A stretch of DNA of 64,000 bases. It comes from Deferrivibrio essentukiensis (lineage in GTDB: Bacteria > Chrysiogenota > Deferribacteres > Deferribacterales > Deferrivibrionaceae). The position numbers were made by a program, and so were the translations under genes. The first letter of the stretch is position 1. Every line of letters starts with the position of its first letter. Below the pieces are notes generated by a model that was given only the letters and a program-made list of their open reading frames with translations, was not told the DNA's origin and made no database searches. Shown here piece by piece: positions 34,846 to 44,400 of the stretch. The stretch covers positions 1-64,000 of the forward strand of contig NZ_JAJAFU010000010.1 in the NCBI RefSeq assembly GCF_020480685.1, read 5' to 3'.

Positions 34846-36923
34846 AATTGTATCTCCACGTTTCCTAAAGTTTCTATTTTAACATTATCTGCAATCTCGT
34901 TGTGAGAAATAATATTCAGATTAGGGATAAATTTTTCAACAAATCTTCTAAAAGGGAGTCTAATCGGTGGAGAAATTACGAGCACAGGCGGTAGCCCTTT
35001 CATATTTATTTCATCCACTTTTTTCATTAAAGCGGAAAGTATCTTTTGACCAAAAGATGGGTCGACTACAATATCTTTTCCATCATCTGTTTGTTGAATA
35101 TTTTTTGCCAAAAATTGTTCAATAGGGGAGGCCAGTGTAAAAACGTAAAGCTTACCATCGGGAGCAAGGAGACTTTCTGAAATCTGTCTTTTAAGTGCAA
35201 TCCTTACCTTTTCGGTCAAATAATCAACATTTTTTGATTGTGTACCATATGAGGCCAGGACTTCAAGTATTGTTTGAAGATTTCGGATAGAAATCCTTTC
35301 TTTGAGAAGGTTTTGTAATACTCTATGGACAAGCCCCAAATCCAAAATATTTGGGACTAAATCTTCTACTAATTTTGGATATTTTTCTTTTAATTTATCA
35401 AGTAAATCCTGCGTTTCTTGTCTGCCTACGAGTTCAAATGCGTTTGTCTTAATTACTTCTGTGATATGTGTGGCTATGACGGTCGCAGGGTCTACTATCG
35501 TGTATCCTTCCAGCTCTGCTTTTTCACGTTCTGCAGTATCTACCCATTTGGCGTCAAGTCCAAAAGCAGGGTCTTTTGATTCAATCCCTTCTACAAGATT
35601 CAAATCTCCGTCAGGGTTCATTACAAGCCACTTATCAGGCAGCACAAAGCCTGATGCTACCTTTACCCCTTTTATTAAAATAACGTAATTATTCGGATCA
35701 ATTTGAAGGTTATCTCTGATTCTTACAGGGGGAACTATAAACCCCATCTCGAGTGCTATTTGTCTTCTAATAGATTTAATTCTGCCCAATAGATTCCCAC
35801 CTTTTTGCTCATCTACAAGCTGTATAAGATTAAAACCAATTTCAAGCTCCATAGTATCCATATCAAGCAGATCTCTTACAGCTTTTTCTTCAGGCACCTC
35901 ATCAGGCTCTTCTTCAGGTTCTTCAGCCTCTTTTTCAGCAATATCTTTCAGTGAGGATTTGGAGTAGTAAGCAATTGCAAACATTATCCCGGCAAGAATA
36001 AAAAATGATAGCTTTGGAAGCCCTGGTATTAGACCGAAAAATACAAGTATAGCACCTGTGACATAAAGTATTTTTGTGGTCTTAAACATTTCTGCCAGAA
36101 GTCTTGTGCCTAAGTCTGCTTGTTCTCCAGCTCTTGTCACAACAATACCAGCTGCAGTAGAAATGATAAGTGCAGGCATCTGGCTTACAAGTCCGTCACC
36201 GACTGTTAATATTGTAAAACGTTTTGCTGCCTCACCTACTGTCATATCAAACTGCGCAACACCTATGATAAGTCCACCAATGATATTTATTGCTGTAATT
36301 AAAAGGCCTGCAACTGCATCACCCCTTACAAACTTAGAAGCACCATCCATTGCTCCGTAAAAATCAGCTCTCTTTTGAATGTCTTCCCTCAGCTTTTTTG
36401 CCTGCATTTCATCGATGATACCGGCATTAAGGTCAGCATCTATACTCATCTGCTTTCCGGGCATTGCATCAAGAGTAAATCTTGCAGCTACTTCAGCCAC
36501 CCTTCCTGAACCTTTTGTGATAACTACAAAATTTATAATAACGAGAATCAAAAATATAATAAGACCGATTACAAAATTTCCCCCTACTACAAATTGTCCA
36601 AAAGACATAATTACTGCACCGGCAGCATCTTCACCCTCGGCACCGTGGAGTAATATTCGCCTTGTTGATGCTACGTTTAACGAAAGTCTGAACAAGGTAG
36701 AAATAAGTAAAACCGAAGGGAATGTAGAAAAATCAAGAGGCTCTTTTATGTATAATGAAACAAGTAAAATTATTAGAGCAAGCGTAATACTCATTGTAAG
36801 GAAAATATCGAGCAGAGGCGCAGGCACAGGTATAATCATTACTATAAGGATGCCTACTACCAAAAACGGCATAAATATATCGCCACTTTTAAGTTTACTT
36901 AATACACCGGTTTCCTGAGCCAT
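34842..36923 (-). CDS. flhA: Flagellar export gate protein FlhA
   Basis: A 693-aa export-apparatus protein. The N-terminal half has eight or so membrane helices and the conserved FHIPEP-type region (FPSVLLISTLFRLSLNVAST and MPGKQMSIDADLNAG). The C-terminal cytoplasmic domain (from about 330) binds substrates and chaperones and contains FELVGRQETQDLLDKL and VLVISPPIRLPFRRFVEKF. It is the first gene of the minus-strand flagellar operon, immediately downstream of a good promoter. Confidence 0.96.
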   Translation of the reverse strand: MAQETGVLSKLKSGDIFMPFLVVGILIVMIIPVPAPLLDIFLTMSITLALIILLVSLYIKEPLDFSTFPSVLLISTLFRLSLNVASTRRILLHGAEGEDAAGAVIMSFGQFVVGGNFVIGLIIFLILVIINFVVITKGSGRVAEVAARFTLDAMPGKQMSIDADLNAGIIDEMQAKKLREDIQKRADFYGAMDGASKFVRGDAVAGLLITAINIIGGLIIGVAQFDMTVGEAAKRFTILTVGDGLVSQMPALIISTAAGIVVTRAGEQADLGTRLLAEMFKTTKILYVTGAILVFFGLIPGLPKLSFFILAGIMFAIAYYSKSSLKDIAEKEAEEPEEEPDEVPEEKAVRDLLDMDTMELEIGFNLIQLVDEQKGGNLLGRIKSIRRQIALEMGFIVPPVRIRDNLQIDPNNYVILIKGVKVASGFVLPDKWLVMNPDGDLNLVEGIESKDPAFGLDAKWVDTAEREKAELEGYTIVDPATVIATHITEVIKTNAFELVGRQETQDLLDKLKEKYPKLVEDLVPNILDLGLVHRVLQNLLKERISIRNLQTILEVLASYGTQSKNVDYLTEKVRIALKRQISESLLAPDGKLYVFTLASPIEQFLAKNIQQTDDGKDIVVDPSFGQKILSALMKKVDEINMKGLPPVLVISPPIRLPFRRFVEKFIPNLNIISHNEIADNVKIETLGNVEIQL

Positions 36924-36960
36924 TTTACCTCAAATTAAAATTATTGATATACTTTTGTCT

Positions 36961-36990
36961 ATTATACACTAAAAATATTAAAAAAGTTAA
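36961..36990 (-). promoter_or_regulatory. Probable sigma-70 promoter of the flagellar operon
   Basis: On the minus strand, TTAACT (36985-36990), an 18-nt spacer and a perfect TATAAT (36961-36966) lie upstream of flhA, giving a start near 36954. A housekeeping-type promoter would fit because this operon encodes FliA itself. No sigma-54 (GG-N10-GC) element was seen. Confidence 0.55.
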
Positions 36991-37036
36991 GCCTTTTTAT
37001 TAGTTTAGTTTGATTTTAAATTTTATTACTCAATAT

Positions 37037-37077
37037 TTGACATTTATCAATTCAAAAAAAATATTTTTATGTATATT
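37037..37077 (+). promoter_or_regulatory. Fnr/Dnr-type operator with class II promoter geometry
   Basis: TTGACATTTATCAA (37037-37050) matches the Crp/Fnr-family consensus TTGAT-N4-ATCAA with one mismatch. Its centre (37043.5) is followed by TATATT at 37072-37077, the spacing expected for an activator bound at -41.5 with a start near 37085. AAGGAGG precedes the ATG at 37104. The convergent regulator gene at 40643-41290 is a natural candidate for binding here; this is inferred. Confidence 0.65.
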
Positions 37078-37103
37078 TCCCACTAAAGAGTAAGGAGGCA
37101 GAT

Positions 37104-38336
37104 ATGACAGCAGTAATTGATACAAATATTTCAATAAAAGAATTGGTTGAAAAATATCCTGAGACACTTGATATACTTGTTGCTAACGGTTTTGAAATGT
37201 TTAAGGATGAAAATAAGTTAAATAGTGTAGGTAAAATTTTAAAGCTTGGTTCAGCCCTGAAATCAAAAGGGTTTGACGAGGAAACCTTTGTAAAACTTTT
37301 GGAAGAGAAGGTTGAACAAGAAAGAAACGTAAGCGATGTTACGATGAAAAAGAGAGTGGCAGTGGGGGATATCAAAGTAAAAGGTTTACTCCCTTGTCCC
37401 GTAAGAATACCTCTTTTAGAAGGGTTTGACAGCTTTACAGAAAAATTTAATGAAGAAAATGGTATAAATATTACCTATAAACTTGAAGCAGCTTCAGTAG
37501 GTGCAAAGTTTCTTGAAGAAGAGATTGCAAAAGTGGAATCTGAAGATGAGCTTCCGGATATCTTTGTTTCTGCGGGCTTTGAGACATTTTTCGACAAGAG
37601 AGCCATTGGCAGATTTAAGGATAACGGGGTGTTTGTAAACCCTTATTTTGGTGAAAAATTAAATGATGATTTTAATGGAGTAGATATAGAAGACCCGAAG
37701 GGTGATTATACGATAATTAGTACTGTGCCTGCGGTATTTATGGTAAATTTGCAGGAAATCGGTGATTTAAAAGTCCCTGAAAGTTGGGCAGACCTTTTAA
37801 GTGAAGAGTATTATCAAAAAGTTGCTCTACCGGTTGGTGACTTTGACCTTTTTAATGCAATTTTGATAAGTATTTATAAAGATTTTGGTATGGATGGCGT
37901 GGAAAAATTGGGTAAAATTTTGCTCAAGTCAATGCATCCTGCACAGATGGTTAAAAATGCGGGTAAAAAAGTAGCAGACAAGCCGGTTGTGACTATTATG
38001 CCGTACTTTTTTACAAAGATGGTTAGGGACGTGTCTACAATGAAGGTTGTATGGCCTAAGGATGGAGCGATTATTTCACCTATTTTTATGCTTGTGAAAA
38101 GAAGTAAACTTGAGATTTTAAAACCTGTAGCTGACTTTCTATTTTCAAAAGAGGTAGGGGAAATACTTTCGCACAAAGGGCTTTTCCCATCTTTAAACCC
38201 TGAAGTAAAAAATATTTTGCCTGAAAATGCAAAATTCAAGTGGGTTGGTTGGGATTACATTTATTCAAATGATATTGGCGAATTGATAAAAACTACTAAT
38301 GAAGTTTTTGAAAAAAGTGCAGATGAGGTGAAATAA
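37104..38336 (+). CDS. Cytoplasmic solute-binding-like protein with N-terminal ScdA_N/DUF1858-like domain
   Basis: A 410-aa protein. Residues 1-70 form a ScdA_N/DUF1858-like helical domain (ISIKELVEKYPETLDILVAN, with GFEMF), the domain found at the front of Ric/ScdA iron-centre repair proteins. Residues 90-405 read as an ABC-type (Fe3+/thiosulfate-class) substrate-binding fold (LPDIFVSAGFETFFDKRAIG, WADLLSEEYYQKVALPVGDF). There is no signal peptide or lipobox, and no permease gene is nearby, so it cannot be a normal periplasmic binding protein. First gene of a five-gene operon; its stop overlaps the next start. The ligand is unknown. Confidence 0.72.
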   Translation: MTAVIDTNISIKELVEKYPETLDILVANGFEMFKDENKLNSVGKILKLGSALKSKGFDEETFVKLLEEKVEQERNVSDVTMKKRVAVGDIKVKGLLPCPVRIPLLEGFDSFTEKFNEENGINITYKLEAASVGAKFLEEEIAKVESEDELPDIFVSAGFETFFDKRAIGRFKDNGVFVNPYFGEKLNDDFNGVDIEDPKGDYTIISTVPAVFMVNLQEIGDLKVPESWADLLSEEYYQKVALPVGDFDLFNAILISIYKDFGMDGVEKLGKILLKSMHPAQMVKNAGKKVADKPVVTIMPYFFTKMVRDVSTMKVVWPKDGAIISPIFMLVKRSKLEILKPVADFLFSKEVGEILSHKGLFPSLNPEVKNILPENAKFKWVGWDYIYSNDIGELIKTTNEVFEKSADEVK

Positions 38337-39019
38337 TGAAATTTTTAACTATTTCAGGGCCCCCATCTTCCGGGAAGACATCAGTAATTTTAAAGACAAT
38401 AGATGCATTGAAAGAAAAGGGGTATAGGGCAGGTGTGGTCAAATTTGACTGTTTGTTGACTGACGATGATAAGCTTTATATGTCAAAAAATATCCCTGTT
38501 AAAAAAGGTCTGTCCGGTGCATTGTGCCCTGACCACTTTTTTGTAAGTAACATTGAAGCTTGCGTTGAGTGGGGGATGGAAAATAATCTTGAATTTTTGA
38601 TAAGTGAAAGTGCAGGGCTTTGCAACAGATGTTCTCCGCATATTAAGGATATATTGGCTGTATGTGTAATTGATAATTTAAGCGGCGTAAATACACCTAA
38701 AAAAATTGGCCCGATGTTAAAATCTGCAGACATAGTGATTATTACAAAGGGTGATATTGTTAGTCAGGCAGAAAGGGAAGTTTTTGCAAGCAGAGTAAAA
38801 AATGTAAATCCGAGTGCTACAATTATGCACGTAAATGGTATCACAGGGCAGGGTGCTTATGAGTTTGCAAGCCTTATAGAAGATACAAATGAAATAGAGA
38901 CTTTGAAAGGTAAGAAATTAAGATTTTCGATGCCTTCAGCACTTTGTTCATATTGTCTTGGTGAGACAAGGATAGGGGAGTCCTATCAGATGGGCAATGT
39001 AAGAAAGATGGAGATGTAG
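38336..39019 (+). CDS. HypB/CobW-like P-loop GTPase
   Basis: A 227-aa SIMIBI-class NTPase. The P-loop SGPPSSGKTSVILKTI is at residues 7-22, and EFLISESAGLCNRCSPHIKD carries a metal-type Cys pair in the switch region, as in HypB/UreG-type metallochaperones. DIVIITKGDIV is in the position of the G4 motif (TKGD), and a second Cys pair (CSYC) lies near the C-terminus. The start overlaps the previous stop (ATGA-like). It probably uses GTP to deliver or insert a metal or cluster; the client is unknown. Confidence 0.72.
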   Translation: MKFLTISGPPSSGKTSVILKTIDALKEKGYRAGVVKFDCLLTDDDKLYMSKNIPVKKGLSGALCPDHFFVSNIEACVEWGMENNLEFLISESAGLCNRCSPHIKDILAVCVIDNLSGVNTPKKIGPMLKSADIVIITKGDIVSQAEREVFASRVKNVNPSATIMHVNGITGQGAYEFASLIEDTNEIETLKGKKLRFSMPSALCSYCLGETRIGESYQMGNVRKMEM

Positions 39020-39021
39020 TT

Positions 39022-40011
39022 ATGAGTACGATATTAAAAGAGCCTATTTCAAAGATTATAATTGAAAAACCATACCTGTCAGACTTTTTTGAGTCTTACG
39101 GAATAACTGTTGATAAAGACGATGAGAGAGATTTGGATACCTTTTTCAATGAGTTGAGCGAAGATTTACTTGAGGATGTAGGTACAACTCTTTCAGATTT
39201 GAAAAAGGCATTTAAGGAATATTTGTCGGCGATGGAAGAGGTGCTTGAAAATGATTTTCAGGTAGAAGAGATAACTATTATCGGAGGGTTTAATAAGTCA
39301 AATGAGCCTGAAAATTTTGAGCTTACTATCAAAAAAGGTGATGTTGTTTGTATAGTAGGCCCCACAGGGTCAGGAAAAAGCAGACTTTTGGCAGATATTG
39401 AGTGGATGGCTCAGGGGGATACCCCTACTAAAAGAAAAGTATTAATAAATGGTGAAAAGCCTAAAAAAGAGTGGCGATTTTCTACTGAACACAAGCTTGT
39501 GGCTCAACTTTCTCAAAATATGAATTTTGTAATGGATTTGACTGTTGAAGAGTTTGTTACTCTTCACGCAGAAAGCAGATTTATTCAAGATGTTGAGGAA
39601 AAGGTTAACAGAATCATAGAAGAGGCAAACAAACTTGCAGGGGAAGAGTTTACAAAGGACACCCCTGTAACTGCACTTAGTGGTGGTCAGTCAAGGTCAT
39701 TAATGATTGCGGATACTGCCTTTTTGAGTAAATCCCCCATAATTTTAATTGATGAAATAGAAAATGCCGGTATTGACAGAAAAAAGGCCTTAGAGCTCTT
39801 GGTAAAAGAGGAGAAAATTGTCCTTATGGCTACTCACGACCCTATCTTGGCACTGATGGGTGACAAAAGGCTGATTATTAAAAATGGCGGGGTTGCCAAG
39901 ATAATTGAATCGAGTGAAGAGGAGAAGGCAATTTTGCCGGAGCTTAAAGCACTTGATAACAAGCTTTTGGAATTAAGAAACAGATTGAGAAATGGTGAAG
40001 TTTTAAAATAA
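39022..40011 (+). CDS. ABC-type ATPase with N-terminal ScdA_N/DUF1858-like domain
   Basis: A 329-aa protein. Residues 1-70 resemble the same ScdA_N/DUF1858 domain as the first gene (ISKIIIEKPYLSDFFESYGI). The ABC ATPase follows: Walker A CIVGPTGSGKSRLLAD (about 112-127), signature LSGGQSRSL, Walker B PIILIDEIENAG, and switch His in MATHDPI. The Walker B Glu is present. No membrane domain is attached or encoded nearby, so it is more likely a soluble ABC protein working with the GTPase and the binding protein than part of a transporter. Confidence 0.74.
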   Translation: MSTILKEPISKIIIEKPYLSDFFESYGITVDKDDERDLDTFFNELSEDLLEDVGTTLSDLKKAFKEYLSAMEEVLENDFQVEEITIIGGFNKSNEPENFELTIKKGDVVCIVGPTGSGKSRLLADIEWMAQGDTPTKRKVLINGEKPKKEWRFSTEHKLVAQLSQNMNFVMDLTVEEFVTLHAESRFIQDVEEKVNRIIEEANKLAGEEFTKDTPVTALSGGQSRSLMIADTAFLSKSPIILIDEIENAGIDRKKALELLVKEEKIVLMATHDPILALMGDKRLIIKNGGVAKIIESSEEEKAILPELKALDNKLLELRNRLRNGEVLK

Positions 40012-40037
40012 GATTAATAAATACAGGAGGCTTAATT

Positions 40038-40277
40038 ATGCATGAAGGATGTATGGGAAGTTTTGAAAATGGAAAGCAGGTAGTTGATAAACTCAGAATG
40101 ATGGGGTTTAGTAATCAATATATGCCTATGCCGATGAAGTTAAAGTGCTGCTGCGGTGAAGAATTTGAAATGGAAACATTTGAAACAAAATGCCCAAAGT
40201 GTAATATGGTTTACGGCGTAACGCCTTGTCATGCTTTCGACCCGTCAAATATTCAAGCAGCAGGAGTGGACTACTAA
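40038..40277 (+). CDS. Small Cys-rich protein, probable metal-binding knuckle
   Basis: A 79-aa protein with a strong AGGAGG start signal. CCCGEEFEMETFETKCPKC gives a zinc-ribbon or rubredoxin-like pair of CxC/CxxC knuckles, and the N-terminal MHEGCMGSF and C-terminal TPCHAFD add more Cys/His. It is the fourth gene of the operon and ends with TAA directly before the next ATG. I do not recognise a named family. A metal-carrier role within the operon is a guess. Confidence 0.6.
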   Translation: MHEGCMGSFENGKQVVDKLRMMGFSNQYMPMPMKLKCCCGEEFEMETFETKCPKCNMVYGVTPCHAFDPSNIQAAGVDY

Positions 40278-40595
40278 ATGGCACTTTCCAAAGAAAAAAG
40301 AATTAAGAAAGATGCTAAAATTTTAAGAAAATTTGTGTATGTATATTGCAAAAAAAATCATCCAGATAGAGAAAAAAACTCTGACGGTTATTGTGATGAA
40401 TGCTTTGAAGTTTTAAACTATGCACTCAAGAGGGATGAAAAATGCCCTCTTGACCCAAAACCCAAATGTAAAGATTGTAAAATCCACTGTTACAAACCTG
40501 AAATGCGCCAAAAAATCAAAGAAATTATGAAATTTAGCGGTATCTATTTTATCAAAAGGGGCAGACTTGATTGGGTATTTCATTATTTCTTTTGA
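40278..40595 (+). CDS. YgbA_NO family protein (nitrous-oxide-stimulated-promoter family)
   Basis: A 105-aa Cys-rich protein. The pattern YVYCKKNHP, then YCDECFEVLNYALKRDEKCP, then KPKCKDCKIHCYKPEMRQKI and the C-terminal RLDWVFHY is that of the YgbA_NO family, whose E. coli member is induced by nitric oxide through NsrR. Seven Cys residues could hold a metal or iron-sulfur site. It starts immediately after the previous stop. The family is the best clue that the operon answers nitrosative stress. Confidence 0.82.
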   Translation: MALSKEKRIKKDAKILRKFVYVYCKKNHPDREKNSDGYCDECFEVLNYALKRDEKCPLDPKPKCKDCKIHCYKPEMRQKIKEIMKFSGIYFIKRGRLDWVFHYFF

Positions 40596-40642
40596 TTGGT
40601 CGATTTTTTGCGAAGGGTTTTAAGGCTTAAGGGTATAAAAAG

Positions 40643-41290
40643 CTAATTTCCTAAAAGCTCAATCTCTTTTCCATTTACTTTTATAATATTTTCTTCGGTA
40701 AGTTTTTTTAAGAGTCTTGAAAATGTCTCAGGGGCTATCCCCAAAAGGATTGCTATATCCCCTTTGCTTGCAGGCAGTATCACCTTATTATCTTTATTTT
40801 TATCAGCCAGTACAGTTAAATATCGCAAAAGTCTGTTTCTTGCATCGCTTAGAGTAAGATTTTCTATCATATTCAAAAAATATTTTATCCTTTGGGCCAT
40901 CATTCCGGTTAGCTTCATCGAAATATCAGGATTTTCTCTAATCAACTGGAAAAGTTTTTTGGAATTTATGCTAAGTGCGGTACAATTTTCTACGGCTTCG
41001 GCTGTCACGGGATATCTGTTTCTAAGATAAAGTAAAATTTCAGCAAATAATTCTCCGGGCCTGACAAAATGGATTATCGCCTCTTTCCCCTCATCGTTTG
41101 TTTTGTATAGTTTTATAAGGCCTGAAGCAAGAAAGTAAATGTTTTCCCCTTCCTGATCTTCAAAGAAAAATATCTCTTTTTTATCTTTTTTAACAAGTGT
41201 TGAAATGTTTTCAAGTAGTTTAAATGTCTCTTCGTCAGAGTTTCCCAAAAAGCAGTTTACAAACATTTTTAGCGCACTTTTTTTATCCAT
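40643..41290 (-). CDS. Crp/Fnr-family transcriptional regulator, Dnr-like
   Basis: A 215-aa regulator: cyclic-nucleotide-binding-like sensor (residues 20-125, IYFLASGLIKLYKTNDEGKE, FVRPGELFAEI), dimer helix, and a winged helix with TLSDARNRLLRYL, KGDIAILLGIAPETFSRLLK (recognition helix). The Fnr four-Cys cluster motif is missing, so oxygen sensing through [4Fe-4S] is unlikely; Dnr-type haem/NO sensing is possible. It converges with the NO-linked operon, 47 nt away, and a matching operator lies at that operon's promoter. Confidence 0.85.
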   Translation of the reverse strand: MDKKSALKMFVNCFLGNSDEETFKLLENISTLVKKDKKEIFFFEDQEGENIYFLASGLIKLYKTNDEGKEAIIHFVRPGELFAEILLYLRNRYPVTAEAVENCTALSINSKKLFQLIRENPDISMKLTGMMAQRIKYFLNMIENLTLSDARNRLLRYLTVLADKNKDNKVILPASKGDIAILLGIAPETFSRLLKKLTEENIIKVNGKEIELLGN

Positions 41291-41482
41291 GTCAGGAATA
41301 TAGCATTTATTTACGAAAAATCAAATCACTTATTTAGCCCGGCAAAAATTATAAATACACTTTTTATCCCTTTAAACACATATCAATTCGTGCTAATATC
41401 TATATGTTAGAAAATATCTGTCTTTATTTTGGGTTATATAAGTAGCTATTTTGAATGCTTTGTATGATATGATGAGGTGATT

Positions 41483-44400
41483 ATGCTTAAACCAAGTCTT
41501 TGCACGCAGGCGTCTGCAGGCTCAGGCAAGACATATAGGCTTGCATCTCGATATATTCACCTGCTTAAACTGATTTTTAAGGGGAATATTAAGGACAATT
41601 TCCCTGAAATTCTTAACCCCGATTCTATCGGCTCAATAGTTGCCCTTACATTCACAAATAAGGCTGCTGCTGAGATGAAAGACAGAATCATTCTTTTTTT
41701 AAAGAAACTTGCAGATATTTATCCTGACAAAGATTTTGATAAAAATAGTTTTGGTATAAAAGAAAATGAAGCAGCAAATCTACTCGTGGATATAATAAAA
41801 AATTACGGTGATTTTAATGTCACTACCCTTGATTCTTTTATGAATAAAATATTAAAAGCTTTTGCAATAGAAAAAAAGATTATGCCCGATTATGAGGTAT
41901 TTTTTGAATCGGATGAAATTTTTGAGCTTGCCTTTGGAGATGTGGTTTCTAATCCCGATAACTTTATACAGCTTCTCGATTTTTTAATCAAACTTCTTGA
42001 TTTGGGGCAATCCGGCGTAAATCCGGAGAAGATTATATTTGATGGGCTTAGTAAATACAAAGATATCGATATTCCTGAAAATCTGCTACTTTTTGAAAAT
42101 CTATGTGAAAAGCTTGAGTTTGATAATAAAAACTTTGCTGAAATACAGTCTGAAATTGAAACTAATCTGCTTGAAAATTTTAGGTATTTTCAGGAGTTGT
42201 TTTCTGAGCATGCAGATATTTTTAATAAGACAAATATAAAAAAGTTTAAAAAATCTGACATTAATGAAATGATACAACAGCTTGGTAGATATGAAGAAAT
42301 ATTAACTGAAGGTTCCCTTGTCAGCCTTTATAAAGGAGGCGGTTTTCTAGATGAGGCTAAAGAGAAAGAATTTATTTCAAGACTAACTGAAAGTGTGGAT
42401 TTGCTTAAGAAATATATGCTTTTGAAGAGCAGTTTTGAGACAGATGTAGTGGCACGGCAGCTGAAAAGGTTAAGGGATAAAGAGGAAGAGATTAAACATA
42501 TCTCAAATATCGTAGATGGGCAGAAGGTTGCAAAGGATGTGAGTGAGATTTTAAGCGAAAACGATATCTCTTATGCCTTTTTGAAATTGGGGGAGAAGAT
42601 TTCTCACTACCTTATTGATGAATTTCAAGACACATCTAAAGAGCAGTTTGATGCGATTTTCCCTCTTATCGAAAATGCAGTATCTGAAGGGGGGACACTA
42701 TTTATCGTAGGGGATAAAAAGCAGGCCATTTACGGCTGGAGAGGCGGAGATTATACAATATTTGACGAAGCTCTCAAGAGCGATAGTCTTAGATTAGAGG
42801 AAGAATTTACTGACACAAATTATCGCTCCGCAAAAAATATTGTAAATTTTAACAATTTTACATTTAACACTTCAAATCTTTTAAATGCAAACTTGCTGGG
42901 GATTTTTGAAGATGATTTGGGAAAGGATTTTAAAATTTTGATGATGGATGCAATAGAAGGTATTTACGGGGCTTCAGAGCAAAAGTATAAAAATGAAAAT
43001 GATGGTTATCTGGAAATTATTTTGCAAAATGTGGCTGATAATGACGAGTCAGAAGATTTTTATCGAGATGAATTTGTTGATACCCTTAAAAAAGTAATTA
43101 ATGATTACAAGGTGCCCCCATCAGATATAATGATTCTTTTAAGAAAAAAGGGTGATATAGACTTGGTTGTTTCCTGGATGAGGGAATATTTTGAAGAGCT
43201 TCCCTTTGTGACGGAAGATTCAATGAGAGTATCATCTAATTTTGAAATTAAAAAATTGCTCTTTATCGCAAATGTCATGACTATGCCCGAAAATCAGGAT
43301 TTTGATAAAATATTCAGTGAATTAAAAGTAGATAAAGAGACGTTTGATAATATAAAAAGTGAGATTGCATTTTTATCCCCTTATGAAATTTTTTGCAAAA
43401 TTATTTCTGCCGATATTCTTAATTATAATGACAATAAAGTTTATTTTGAAAGATTCTTAGAGGAAGTTTTAAAAATCTCTGATAAACATAAAACTTTGGA
43501 AGATGTATTAGAATATTTTAATAAAAAGAAGGATATTACAATAAGTCTCAACGAAAATATAGAAGCTGTTAAAATAATGACAATTCACAAGTCGAAGGGG
43601 CTTGAAAGTCACACTGTCATAATCCCTTTTTACGATTGGAAACTTTACGATAAAGGGAAGTTAAAAGATGCATATCATGCCGTAAATATTGAAGAGTTTA
43701 CAGGTGAGCCTGATTATTTGCTGATAAAGCTTACTAAGGCGAGGGATTTTTTAAAAGATGGTAGAGATAAGTATTTTGAAAAGTTTAAAAATGAAATCGT
43801 TGAAAATTTAAATCTTATGTATGTTGCAAATACAAGAGCGAGGGAAAATCTTTTTGTTATTGGGCAGTATAAAAAGGATATTCAGGAAAATAGATACGGC
43901 AGACAAATATCGGCTTCCGATTTACTGCATATGATACTTGAAAATTCGGAATATGGTTGCAAGTCTGAGAAAACTTGTAATGAAAGATATATTGTAGGCG
44001 AAATGAAAAAATGCTCTAAAATTAAATATGAAGAAAAACCTGTGGAAGATGATAAAGTTGAGATAAATGCAAATTTTAGAGGGCATCTTAAAATATATGA
44101 AAAGGAAACATATCTTAATTTTGAAAAAAAGGAGAGACTAAAAGGTGAGCTGTTTCACTTGGGGATGTCTTTTCTTAGCAAAGTAGATTTTGAAAAAGAT
44201 TTAAAAGCAATGATAAATGATGCTTATTTTAGAGCAGTGAATTTAATGAGATATTCAGATGAAGATGTCAAACCGTTAATGATGAAGGCTGTGTTAGACT
44301 TGAGGAAATATTTTGAAGATATAGATGCCTTTTGGAATGAAAAAGAGTTTGTGGACAGATATGGAAATATTATGCGTCTTGACCGTGTAGTAAAAATAGG

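Noticed and set aside
40596-40642. Terminator between the convergent YgbA_NO and regulator genes
   Set aside because: Short partial symmetry (TTAAGGCTTAA) without GC stem or T-run; too weak to report.
41291-41482. Fnr box in front of the Crp/Fnr-like gene or addA
   Set aside because: Searched for TTGAT-N4-ATCAA-like symmetry on both strands and found none convincing, so autoregulation cannot be claimed.
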